From: Chrysopilus asiliformis
Taxonomy: Eukaryota > Arthropoda > Insecta > Diptera > Rhagionidae
Length of the DNA: 64,000 bases
Direction: 5' to 3'
Assembly: GCA_964034945.1 (NCBI GenBank)
Contig: OZ035962.1
Coordinates: forward strand, 32,949,943-33,013,942
The notes beneath the pieces were generated by a model. That model ran no database searches. It was given only the letters and a program-made list of their open reading frames with translations, and was not told the origin of the DNA. Shown here piece after piece: positions 1 to 10,941 of this stretch (the stretch's first letter is position 1; every line of letters starts with the position of its first letter). Both the position numbers and the translations under genes were made by a program.

Positions 1-733
1 CTAAATAGTTTGTATTTTAGGCCCGTTTGCTCATACTATTCTTAAAAAATTAATTGAATTGTTAAGTGTTTAGCCCAAGAAATTCTGTGTCTAAAATATT
101 TTAAGTTGGATATAACAAGTAAGTTACATGATCGTTGTGCAAATAGCACAAAGCACATAATGCAGGGACAGCACAAAGCATAAATTTGTTGGTTACCAGA
201 TATTGCGAAACTGCGATTTAAAAAATATAGAATAATACTATATTTTTGAAAAAGGCAAAATTAAATTGATCCGGAGAAAAATCATCAATACCTGCGACAT
301 ACTAACCAAAAATGGTCATATGCCGGTTGCACGACAGTCACACAACCTGGGTTACAAAATATATGGGGTCAGGTCAGTAAAGTAACCGTTTTTACCCAGT
401 TTTTTTTTTCGTGACTAGTTACAAAGTAACGGTTGCACAACAGTTTTCGTGAAACTTTTTTGTGTGGCGAACGCAGATAAAGTGTGACGTTAATGTAATC
501 TTGCATTGTAAATGTAACCGGTCACAATGTGACTAATTTGCAACAAGTGATTTTTTGTAATCGGTTACAAATTTACGGATTTGCTACTTGTGACCGGTTA
601 GAAAGTAACCATCGCATAAAGGCAATTGCCACCGCAAAAAGGGTTACATTGTAACTTGAGTTGCTAATAATTGCTCTAGTTGCTAATAATATCGGTATAA
701 GGGCCTTTTGAAATTATGTCTCGGTTCGATATA
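1..733. other. AT-rich DNA with GTAAC-rich degenerate repeats
   Basis: No gene seen. Around 330-620 the words GTAACCGGTCAC, GTTACAAA and TTGTGACCGGTTA recur in both orientations, giving a loose set of short inverted repeats. This may be an old, eroded repeat. I cannot assign it to a family. Confidence 0.3.
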
Positions 734-1348
734 CAGTAATCCCTCCAACTGCGCGGTTTCGCAACTGCGCGGTTAAGTATTTAATACCAAAATTTCGGAC
801 TGCGCGGTAAAAATTTCGCAGCTGCGCGGTTTTTTTTATAATTTTCGTTTTAAAAAACATGTTCTGAATATATATTTTGGTGAATCCCCGACAAGAAGGA
901 ATCAGCTGGTCATTTGGTATCTTTGTACATATTTGGTAACTTCGTGCTTATATTTAGTGCGAAAAACTAGCAAATTCTTTTGTACTTGGTAGTGAATTTG
1001 AAAAAGGAGCTCTTAATATGGGCCCTGATAGGGAGCGTGTCTTAAAATTTCGGAGAAATTTGGCAGCCGCTTTAGCCCCATACGCAGAAATTCATAATGA
1101 AAAACAAAAGTCGGGTAATCAATCACTAATAACAAGGTTTTTTCAAAAAGATTAGTAGTACATATCATATGTTTGTATTACTTTAAATATGTCGTTAAAT
1201 AAAAACTTTTTTCTATTTTTTTTTGGAATTTTTTTAATATTTGGGACCTAACCACAAAATTTAATACAAAGTAGGGTTCATAGAGAGCGACTGGGCTTTG
1301 CGCGTTCTGTTTGTGGAACGTATCTACCGCGCAGTGGAGGGATTACTG
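734..1348 (+). mobile_element. pogo/Tigger-like element, internally deleted (copy 1)
   Basis: Terminal inverted repeats CAGTAATCCCTCCAACTGCG at the left and its near-perfect complement at the right (one base deleted), flanked by TA on both sides (732-733 and 1349-1350). CAGT-starting ends plus a TA target duplication are typical of pogo/Tigger elements of the Tc1/mariner superfamily. At 615 bp it lacks most of a transposase gene; only the last codons remain. The same ends occur at 18305-18549, 21935-23103 and 26409-28015. Confidence 0.85.
957..1155 (+). pseudogene. C-terminal remnant of pogo/Tigger-like transposase
   Basis: An open frame of about 66 codons ends with TAG at 1153-1155, inside the pogo-like element. 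Its last residues read QSLITRFFQKD. The first eight fit the PIP-box consensus Q-x-x-[ILM]-x-x-[FY]-[FY]. Drosophila pogo transposase is known to bind PCNA through a C-terminal motif of this kind. The frame is closed upstream by a stop near 954-956, which marks the internal deletion junction. The DNA-binding and DDE catalytic parts are missing, so no activity is expected. The second copy at 26610-26944 carries the same final eleven residues. The transposase assignment rests on position in the element and this motif. Confidence 0.6.
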
Positions 1349-1350
1349 TA

Positions 1351-3950
1351 CATATCATATTGATTCGATATAAGGTAAAAAATCGGAAAATCTCACATGG
1401 CACTGCACTGCGTAGCTCTAAATCAAATACAATGACCTTTTAATGCATATTTTCAATAAAATCCAATTTCTAACTTTATAAAAATTGTTTGAATCTGTTC
1501 CAAAATGTTAATTGTAGGGATTTTTAAGAAAATTTATGATTCGTTGTACGGCATTTCGATATAGGGCCTTTTTTTGGAATGTATCTTGGCCGCATAACGA
1601 AGCATTGGTGTATATACATATATTCCCTGTGTCGCTGCAGTTAATTTTTGAAATATATACATATACGAATACATACGGTTGTAATTATTGAAAATTTACA
1701 ACATGAAACCAGAATCAACCAATTTTAATCAAAATATAAATTAATAATCACGCCTTACAAAAAATTCAAATAAAAACTTTTCTAATAAATGCCAAACCAT
1801 AATTGTTGCAGGTATTCATGCAAAATACGACAAATATAAAAAAATAAACCAAATAAAACATAATTCAAATCCATAAATTGAAAAAAATGCTTTCTATTTC
1901 CGTCGATAAAAAACTGAAACCCAATCAACAAAGTGAAACAAGGGGAAACACGCTTTAAATATTGACCATTTATAATTGAAATATTCAACGAACAACTTGC
2001 TAAAACAAAATTTTAGCAAAAATTCAATTTAACAATAAACAACCCCATTGAACCCTTCAATTAATAATCACACAAAATTCTGTCTATACTGGGAGAAAAA
2101 TTTTCTTCATCCCCTTCGATCGTTTGAAACGATCCTTGCTATACATTTTATTCACATGGAAGAGTTTTGTGTTGTGAAAATGTGGCCCTGTGTGCCCGAT
2201 ACGGCGCTAAAGTTCCCCTCAGGAACTTTGAACTCTCACATTGGCAATAAATTTTCTCTAAATTGGTCTGTGGTCATTTCGTCCTTCCTGAGGTTCACTC
2301 CCTTCGTATTGGCAGATTTTAATAATTTTGTTTGCGTTTGGAAATTCCATATATTTCTGCCACAACACACAATAAATACCCCAGATTTGGTTGTTTATCC
2401 TCATCCCTTACAATGAAGAAAATGGGAGTTATTCGGTTGTATTTATTTGTATATATGGGTAAAAATGGAAACTTCTGATGATTGGGAGTAAAATATTTGA
2501 ATCTATATCATTTGAGTCCATTCGCAATAACATTTTGCGGGGAAAAAGTGTAAATTGGAATTCATATAGACAAATTTTAGAATGAGACACAAACGAAACA
2601 AGCAGAATTCCGCAAGGGCTGAAGAAAAAAATTAAATTAAACTTAAAATAAACACTGATTTAAATTGAATTTTTTTAAAGCATTGATTTTGGTGTGCACG
2701 TAAATCGGATTCATTTGCATCATTGCACATTTCACGGGCGAAAAATCATGCAGTATAACCGGAATTTTCACATATATGTATAGTATATTCGAATCTAGTT
2801 GGATAGGACAGATATGGCGCGGTTATTTTGCTGAAAAATGCATGACCACGTCAGGTACTGAAGTTGAGTGCATTTGAATCAATTTGCATGTTTCAATTCC
2901 TTGCAGTTTTATGGCATGTTACCTTCTGGTGGAATGCTGGGATGCAATACTAGTCCAACTGTAAAACTGTATACGAAATCGGGATGGTTATGTTGCCCAC
3001 TTGTCTACTGAACATGATCGCATTTAACCATTTATTACGCAATTACCAGCAGATCCACTAGGAATTCGATATCTCGGCTCGCCAGTAGCTCATATCACTC
3101 TTCAACTGTAGGTACGCAATCACTATACGGACGAGTGTTTTGTAATTATCTGTATTGGAAGTTCTGTGTTGAATACGAATCACTGTGGCAGTCCATCAGA
3201 TTTTTAATGAGCCCATAATCATTACCATCATCTGTTGCGACTTCCTATAAAATTATAATATAATCTCTGTATGTACAGGCAGATTATGGTAAATGCACAC
3301 ATTTAATGGAATGGATAGCGTAATCATCGGATCATCCTAAATGTATCCCGTGGGAATCATGTGCCTTTTCTTTCAAGTGCCGTCCACTTCTGGAATACAA
3401 ATAAGCGTATCGAATCAAAGACAAATTTATGATCGAGACAGTGAAATTGAGGTAAATTCGTAATTATAGGTGATTTAGCGATTAAAATACATAAATGTTG
3501 CGCTAAGCTTTGGCATTCGATTTGCTTCATGCGGAGATGATTAAGTGGTAATTCTACTGGAGTTTTACCGAATCGTATTGATTTTTTCTTTAATATCACA
3601 CACAGGTTTCACAATTTTTACTATTTTTTGGATTGGCTATTTCCTGGGTTTGTAGCAATGACCACAAATGTCAAGACATTAAAAAAATTGCTAAAAATTT
3701 ACTTTAAATGGAGATATTTAAGTCAAAAAATATCAAAAAAAAAGTTTTTGTTTTGAAAAAAAAAAAAAAATTAAACACATTCGTTAAGAAAGATGAAATA
3801 CTGTAAACTGAGTGACTTTGACCCAAAAAAACATGTCTTAACAATTTTGCGACTATATTTTTTCTTTGTACGTACATAAGTACCACATATTTTTTTGTTT
3901 TTCTTTTCTTTGTTAGACCTTTCTAAACGTTAATTGCGGAAAATATTGAT
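1351..3950. other. AT-rich DNA without recognisable genes
   Basis: I see no element ends, RNA gene or convincing coding sequence. A 122-codon frame on the plus strand (2048-2416) starts with TTG and has no recognisable motif; I treat it as chance. A poly-A run is near 3755-3772. Confidence 0.3.
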
Positions 3951-4288
3951 AACATTTAATGTGGACCAAAGTCATTTATGGGGGCTTGGGCCAAAGTCAC
4001 CCAGAGGTTGGGGTGACTTTGTCCCATTGTGAATTTTTCATAATATTTAACACCAAATATCTTAGAAAGACATTTTCAACCCTTGAACCAATAGTGTACG
4101 TTTCACTTTCAACTAATAATGCTCCACGCAGTATGACTCACACGATTTCGCGGGGCATGCAATTACCGATATTTATTTGAAAAAGAATTACTGCAACGAA
4201 GATACTAGTAAAAAATAAAAACCGGTATTATGAGAAATGTAGGCCATATTGGGATGACAAACTTTTTTGTGAGTTGGGCCAAAGTCAC
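3811..4288. repeat. Possible TIR element with GTGACTTTGACCC-type ends
   Basis: GTGACTTTGACCCA near 3811 is mirrored by TGGGCCAAAGTCAC near 4275-4288. Two further copies of the same word lie inside, near 3990 and 4013, in opposite orientations. This looks like a degraded inverted-repeat element, perhaps related to the GGGTCAAAG-ended element at 22121-23053. No target duplication was resolved. Confidence 0.3.
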
Positions 4289-5059
4289 CCGCCAAGGGCC
4301 AATGCTACCTCGTTTTACGGCAGGGCCAGGCAAGCTTTGAAAGTTCTCGGGCATCCACTACCACTGACAAGCGATTTACTTGTTTATATGGCTTGCTCTC
4401 CGAGCCAAGTGAAACAAGCTTGTTGAAAGCTCTTTTCGTTATGCTTGGTTTTGACACACTGTTAATTGTTTTACTTTACGTTAAAAAAAGTTTTGATAAT
4501 GAAAAACTTTTAATAGAAATTTCCGAATTACAATCTGAAAATAAAAATAATTTCATAAAACCAGAAACATTAATTTGATAAATTGATATTTTATGAAACG
4601 ACTGAAAATGCCTATTTAAATTGTATTTTTTTATTGTTTTAATTTCCTGAAATCATAGTAAACATTGCATTGTGTTATCACACAGAATAAGAAAACAGTC
4701 ATGTCCAAAATTCGTGTCGTCTTTTGAGACAGAACGTTTCATGATTTTCAACAGTGTTAAATTTTTCATGATTTTCAGCAGTGTGAAATACACCACTGCT
4801 TCAGTCAATGTTTTAATGACGACTGAGCTAATAAAAATCTCTCGCATAAATGGCCTCACTTAGAACTCAGCAAAGCTCCATGATATGCAAAATGCCCAAG
4901 TGGAAGCAGAACGGGTTATATGCAAAGTGAAACATATTATTTCTTTCATATGCGTATGTATGCAGTTTGCGTACAAGCCAGAATGAAACGGGTAGCATGA
5001 AGAATCGATGGATAGAAGGGCAATTTGAGCCTCGAAGTTGCCCTTGGTGCACACGGCTG

Positions 5060-5252
5060 CAGAGCGCTGTTTTACGGTATACATTTCATTATGTAACGAC
5101 TTCAAATTTCGTTTCGTTACCTTATTTCCTTTTGTCATCAATTGTGTTCGGTGGACAGGCCCAGTAATGGTTTCGTTCGTTTTGAGCAACTCATAATACG
5201 CAACACCAACCTGATCCCGCAAATGACGCTTATTCGGCTCAAAACTCGACAT
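5060..5252 (-). pseudogene. mariner transposase fragment, internally deleted
   Basis: On the minus strand a start codon at 5252-5250 opens MSSFEPNKRHLR, which resembles the N-terminus of mariner transposases. It is followed at once by DQVGVAYYELLKTNETITG, which resembles the central region just before the second catalytic Asp. About 140 residues between the two blocks are absent, so this is a deletion derivative. Resemblance stops after the RTQLM block. A mariner-type terminal repeat was not identified. It cannot encode an active enzyme. Confidence 0.65.
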
Positions 5253-5399
5253 TTTCGCACACAAAAGATACTGATAAAAATTCACTAATATTTCAAGGTT
5301 ATGTTGTCGGCATATGTCAAACCTTACGATTATGACAATATTACATCTGACAATTTTAACCATAACTTACTGGTGCATCAACTTTTGCTGAATAAATAA

Positions 5400-7690
5400 A
5401 ATCTAAAAATTCTTGAAAAATGAAAAAAATAAATTTAGCAAGAAAAAAAAACGACTCCAAAACCTCTCAAATATTTTTTTTAATTCAAACTTTTGAACGG
5501 TATCGGTAAAAAAACGACTCCAAAATCTCTCAAAATTTTTTTAAATTGTAACATTTGAACGCTAACGGTAAATTACACTTCAATTTATAATTTTAATTCT
5601 TTTATTGAAGTAAATTTATACAAAAAGGTTTTAGGTCTTCATTTCATGAATATATTATTTGAAATTTACCTTTGAATCTACATAAACTTACTCTAAAAAG
5701 TGAGTAAAAATTAAACTATTTTTAGCGTATTTCGTTGGTGCGTAATTTTACCCCAACGATACGGTTTCCTTGTACTATAGATGTAAAATATCAATACAGT
5801 TTTCTACAGTGTACCTACCCCAACGTGAAGTTAATAGAAAGTGTATAATGAAGATGAGAATTTTTCAACAGAACTTCAAATAACATTACATGAAACCACA
5901 ATTTAAATCAATTGATTTTCCTTAAATTTACCTCTGGGGAATAGGATAATAAATCCAATTAAAATTAATATTTATCACACGCTTTTAGCTCTAAGAATTT
6001 TATCTGAAAATAGGTACCATGTCTATCCGAGTCTCCAAATTCGTACGCATAATATGTATATTCGAACTGCATTTTTCCCAGAATTCAACATAACATAAAA
6101 ATGAAAATAAAATATTTGCCTATTATATGGATTCAAATTGAAAATACCTCTAATGGAATTTCAGCATTCTGGGAAAATATTTCTAATGCGAATTTATACT
6201 TACATAAATGAAATTCGTAGAATATGTTCATTGCAAAAGGAAGCCAGCTCTATTAGGTAGATTTACTAAGAAAACATTTACAGAGAAAAAGTCAAAGGTT
6301 AGGCTTATTATTCTACCAAAAGTATTTCAAAACAACCTTTTCCAAGGCTTTTACTGAATGTCCCCAGAAACTGGATTACAGACCGTAAAAAGAGATTAAT
6401 CACATTGAAAAACATTTTAATTCATAGTATTTCATGAAAATCTATTCGAAATAGACACATTATGGGATCAGTTTTATGCAATTTCGAAAACTTCCCCTTT
6501 GTAATCCTCAAAAAAAACATTTGCAAATTCATGTGGTCGGAGTGTTTTGAATAAACATGGGTAACATATATATTTATGTTTAACCTCTTTTCATGATTTT
6601 TTGTACGAAACCAGCAGAATTGAATTTAAAAAAAAAAGAAGCAGTATTAGGCATTATTGATAATATTCTCTACAAACAGGTATTTTCTTTAGATTTTCTG
6701 GAAAAATATTTTTACTGACGATTCACAAAGCTAACCACTTTTTGAAATACGAGTTTAAAAGTATTTCAAGTTTTTCTACTAACCCCACACAAAGAAAAAA
6801 AAATTGTTATTCACCTGTTTTGAATCCTTGACAACGGAAACCCTCGTCAAAACGATAAATTGCCTTCAATGAAGGGTTCAAACCCAATGTGAAAAATGTT
6901 TTTCCATTTTCATAAATTCGGAATTCTTATCTAAGAATTGAACTGTGAATTTTATTTTTGAATTGAATTCAGTACAACTCTTAAAACATTTTTTTCTTTA
7001 TGACGTACAATAGCGGATTTAATATGTGAATTATTTCTTCTTCGCGTATGCAAAAAAAAAGCTTTTATTTAAAATATCAGTTGCGATCAACTAAAAATTG
7101 CTACCTCTGCAATATTTAATTTGGGAAAAAAATATGTGAATTTTTTTTTTTCAAATATCTCGAGAACCATTAGAGATACAAAAAAAAAACGGGTAACCCT
7201 GGACCCGTGTACCGGGCACTGAGTGCCCAGAACGATTTTTTGAGGTTATATTTTCCCATTGTATTTCTTACTTGTTTAAAGAATAAACCACATTTTTATG
7301 ATTTTTAAACAAACAAGCCATACATTTTCTATTAGAATTACATCTGAGTGCCCAAGTACACGAGTGCCGAAGTACACAATATATGGACGTTTAGTATACT
7401 ACACGGGTCTAGGGTTAAAGTAAAAAAAGCAGAAAATTTTCCATCATTTAAATTCTGTTATGTTTATTTTTTCCAAAAACGCATACCATTTGAGAAATTT
7501 TACAAAAATCGGTATTTTTTCAAAAAAAATTATCCGTTATAACTACGGTTACTTTTCCAAAAGTTTTTTTTATAGTTCCACTCAGATCTTAGGGGAAAAC
7601 CCCTTAATGCCGAAGCACCGTTGATAGCAAACTACGATTTTCGTAAAACTCCTTTACAAAAAATATCAAGTCGGTATGTCAACGCGTTCT
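5400..7690. other. AT-rich repeat-like DNA, no genes
   Basis: No gene recognised. 5440-5570 holds a short tandem duplication (AAAACGACTCCAAAAYCTCTC twice). 7000-7560 contains phrases such as AAATATCTCGAGAACC that recur near 10750-11040 and 28030-28680, suggesting an old dispersed repeat. GAGTGCCGAAGTA near 7360 recurs near 26294. Confidence 0.3.
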
Positions 7691-7809
7691 TGACCCTTGG
7701 AGCACAATGAACGCAACCAAGCCGCAACTAAGTACGCTTCGAGCTGTCACGCAACGCAGTTCAAGAGCGGTTGAGCACAATAGAAGCGTCGTCTGTTGCG
7801 TTGTGAGAC

Positions 7810-8089
7810 CACGGCATACAGACAGACAAGGTATGCTGTAAACTCAAATCTGACATTTCGTTGCTACGTCACTTGTGCCGATTAGTTCGTCAAGTGCAGA
7901 AGGAATTTTGTATTCTGGGTGGTTTTTTTTAAATTTGTGCGATCTAAATAAGATATTTGTAAATTAGTGGACTGATTGCATTAAATAGTGATCAATAAAC
8001 ATAAAAATTAATTTAAAAAAATCGGCACAAATGACGTCACACCTGCCTATCAAAAGTTTACAGCATACCTTGTCTGTCTGTATGCCGTG
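7810..8089. mobile_element. 280-bp MITE with perfect 9-bp target duplication
   Basis: Inverted repeats of about 35 bp, starting CACGGCATACAGACAGACAA, are mirrored at the right end. TTGTGAGAC stands directly before (7801-7809) and after (8090-8098). A second, inner pair of inverted repeats contains GTGCCGATT and AATCGGCAC. A 9-bp duplication is typical of Mutator-like elements and also seen in Merlin; the ends do not decide between them. It sits inside the Harbinger-type element, so it is the younger of the two. Confidence 0.85.
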
Positions 8090-8146
8090 TTGTGAGACAA
8101 ACACAGAAAAATTAAAAGTGAACTAAAGTAGGAAAATATATAAAAA

Positions 8147-8362
8147 ATGGGAGATTTTGAAGCGATAATATGTTTTATTTGTTTGTATATATGCTATTTC
8201 CATGTGATGCGAATAAATAAAAAGAAAAAAAGACAATATTGGGTGCGGCCAGTGAATTTAACACGGGACATTGATGGATATTTTGAAGTTTGCTTTAATC
8301 AAATAAAAACTTCCGACCCGGAAGACTTTTTTAAGCACAGAAGAATGACTCCTAACTCCTAA
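8147..8362 (+). pseudogene. PIF/Harbinger transposase N-terminal fragment
   Basis: A 71-codon frame starting ATG at 8147. After a hydrophobic start it has a lysine/arginine run followed by RQYWVRPVNLTRD, then GYFEVCFNQIKTSDPEDFF and RRMTPN. Animal Harbinger transposases and HARBI1 share this order: a basic run, W-V-x-P-x-N, G-x-F, D-P-x-x-F-F, and R-M-x-P. The frame stops immediately after the R-M-T-P-N block, before any of the DDE catalytic residues. It is therefore a truncated remnant in a deleted element. No host function is implied. Confidence 0.6.
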
Positions 8363-8748
8363 CGTTTATAATTTGTTAAACATACATTTTTGTATCCGCG
8401 GCTACATTTCGTATATAAAATCGTGTTTTTCTGCACTTCTTCAATTAATTTCTCCTCGAACGACATTTTGATTGGCACTGTACAGAACTGTCAGCGCAGA
8501 CTTGTTGCGTTAAAGTTCAAAGTTTGGCAACTTTTGCGTCGATGGTTGCGTTCAATGCGTTCACTGTGCTAACTCAAAAGCATTTCTGTGAAATAAATTC
8601 GTAAGTGACATTTGGATGCGTATGTTTGCGGCTTGGTTGCGTTCATTGTGCTCCAAGGGTTACTTTTCCAGAAGTTGATAGGAACCACGATTTCCGTGTT
8701 ACAAAAATTTCAAGACACTAGTTTAATTCGTTCTCGTGTTATTTAAGA

Positions 8749-10719
8749 CTAGCAGACCCTACGTTGGCAGCTAAAAGTTTTTTGCATAAATTTTAGAATG
8801 CCAAAAAACCATAAATAACTTAAAAAGTTTTGGGAAAAAATGTTATCCTTGCAGGACCTTCCGTTTCGAATTTTGAAATTCCAACTCCAGATTCGTGATC
8901 AGCGACCCTAAAAACCCCCTTATGCCGATTTTTCCGGGGAAAAACGGGAAAAAGGATATTTATCCTTACAGGACCTTTCGTGTCGAATTTTGCAAATCTA
9001 ATACCGGATTCGTGATCAGCGACCTCAAAAACCCCCTTATGCCGATTTTTCCGGGGAAAAACGGGAAAAAGGATATTTGCGTTACCTTACAGGACCTTCT
9101 GTTCCGAATTTTGAAATTCCAACACCAGATTCGTAATTAGTGACCCCAAATACCCTATAATGCCAATTTTCCGGGGAAAAATAGGAAAAAGGAAATTTGC
9201 GTTATCTTTCCAGGACTTTCCGTTTAGAATTTTCAAATTCCAACAGCCAGCGCGTGATCAGCGACCACGGAAACCCTCTTATGCCGATTTTTCGGGGGAA
9301 AAACGGGAAAAAGGATATTTGCGTTATCCTTGCAGGACCTTCCGTTTCGAATTTTGAAATTCCAACTCCAGATTCGTAATCAGTGACCCCAAAAACCCCA
9401 TAATACCAATTTCTCCGGAGAAAATTGGAAAAAGGACATTTGCGTTATCCTTACAGGACTTTACGGTTAGAATTTTGGAATTCCAACACCGTATTCGTGA
9501 TCAGCGACCCCAAAAATCCCATAATGGCAATTTTTCCGGGGGAAAATGGGAAAAGGATATTCGCGTTATCCTTACAGGACCTTTCGTTTCGAGTTTTGAA
9601 ATTCCAACACCAGATTCGTGATCAGTGACCCCAAAAACCCCATAATGGCAATTTTTCCGGGGAAAAATGGGAAAAAGGACATTTGCCCTTACAGGACCTT
9701 CCATTTCAAATTTTGGAATTCCAACACCGGATTCGTGATCAGCGACCCCAAAAACACCCTAATGACGATTTTTCCCAGTAAAAACTGGAAAAAGGATATT
9801 TGCGTAATTCTTACAGGACCTTCCGTTTCGAATTTTGAAAATCTAATCACGGATTCGTGATCAGCGCCCCAAAAAACCCCCCTATACCGATTTTTCCGAG
9901 GAAAAACGGGAAAAGGGATATTTATCCTTACAGGACTTTTCGTTTCGAATTTTCAAAATCTAATATCGGATTCGTGATCAGCGACCCCAAAAACCCCATA
10001 GTGCCAATTTTTCCGGGGAAAAATGGGAAAAAGGATATTTTCATTATCCTTACAGGACCTTCGGTTTCGAATTTTGAAAATCTAATACCGGATTCGTGAT
10101 CAGCGACCCCAAAAACCCTATAATGCAAATTTTTCCGGGAAAAAATGGGAAAAAGGATATTTTCATTATCCTTACAGGACCTTCCGTTTCGAATTTTGAA
10201 AATCTAATACCGGATTCGTGATCAGCGAGCCCAAAAACCCTATAATGCAAATTTTTCCGGGGAGAAATGGGAAAAAGGATATTTTTATTATCCTTACAGG
10301 ACCTTCCGTTTCGAATTTTGAAAATCTAATACCGGATTCGTGATCAGCGACCCCAAAAACCCTATAATGCAAATTTTTCCGGGGAGAAATGGGAAAAAGG
10401 ATATTTTTATTATCCTTACAGGACCTTCCGTTTCGAATTTTGAAAATCTAATACCGGATTCGTGATCAGCGACCCCAAAAACCCTATAATGCAAATTTTT
10501 CCGGGGAAAAATGGGAAAAAGGATATTTTCATTATCCTTACAGGACCTTCCGTTTCAAATTTTGAAAATCTACATAGCTAAAAACCTGCTCCTGGCGACA
10601 CAGATCATTTTGCAAAAAACCGCGTAAAAATCGGTCCAGTAGTTTTTGAGTTTTGTAATCTCAAACAAACAGACAAACAGACAGACAAACAGACAAACAT
10701 CCATTTTTATATATATAGA
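8749..10719 (-). mobile_element. Non-autonomous Helitron with long tandem array
   Basis: Read on the minus strand it begins TCTATATATATAAAAATGG and ends CTGCTAG, lying between a host A and a host T. These are the canonical 5'-TC, CTAG-3' and A/T target features of Helitrons. Just inside the 5' end is a CAGACAAA-type repeat and a segment around GATTTTTACGCGG. Most of the 1971 bp is a tandem array (8848-10560). No Rep/helicase coding sequence is present. Shorter relatives are at 58042-58624 and 42111-42470. Confidence 0.85.
8840..10570 (-). repeat. 15-unit tandem array, about 122 bp per unit, in Helitron
   Basis: The word CTTACAGGACCTT or a close variant occurs at 8848, 8965, 9086, 9206, 9329, 9450, 9571, 9688, 9810, 9927, 10049, 10171, 10293, 10415 and 10537. 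Spacing is 117-123 bp in the left part and exactly 122 bp in the last five steps, where the units are nearly identical. The apparent 60-80 codon frames here are just the repeat read in different frames. Confidence 0.95.
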
Positions 10720-10941
10720 TACGTAAAATGGACAAACCGAAAGACAGACAGGCAGTGTTGTAAATGAGTGTTACGAAAATCGTTTCCTATCAACTTTTGG
10801 AAAAATAACGTTATTTACAACGGGTACTATCCATACAATTTTTTGCTTGAAAAAATACAGATTTTTTGAAAATTTCTCGGAATTTATGCGCTTTTCAGAA
10901 AATATGCATATAACCAAATTCAAAGGAAATAAAAATTCCTG

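Larger units (their letters stand above)
7694..8659 (+). mobile_element. PIF/Harbinger-type element, deleted
   Basis: About 35 bp of inverted repeat, starting CCCTTGGAGCACAATGAACG at the left and mirrored at the right end. The flanking triplets are TGA (left) and TTA (right), an imperfect match to the 3-bp TNA target duplication of PIF/Harbinger elements. Inside is an open frame resembling the N-terminus of Harbinger transposase (8147-8362), and a 280-bp MITE inserted at 7810-8089. The superfamily call rests on the protein similarity more than on the target site. Confidence 0.6.

Noticed and set aside
2048..2416. 122-codon plus-strand frame
   Set aside because: TTG start, no motif, AT-driven composition, no splice signals; chance is adequate.
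4860..5363. Whole 167-codon minus-strand frame as a gene
   Set aside because: Only the part around 5060-5252 resembles mariner, in two fused blocks; the rest is fortuitous extension.
6070..6185. Inverted repeat TTTTTCCCAGAAT / ATTCTGGGAAAAT as a MITE
   Set aside because: Only 13 bp of pairing, no target duplication and no second copy.
9160..10494. Series of near-identical 60-80 codon frames on both strands
   Set aside because: They are the 122-bp Helitron tandem unit read in different phases.
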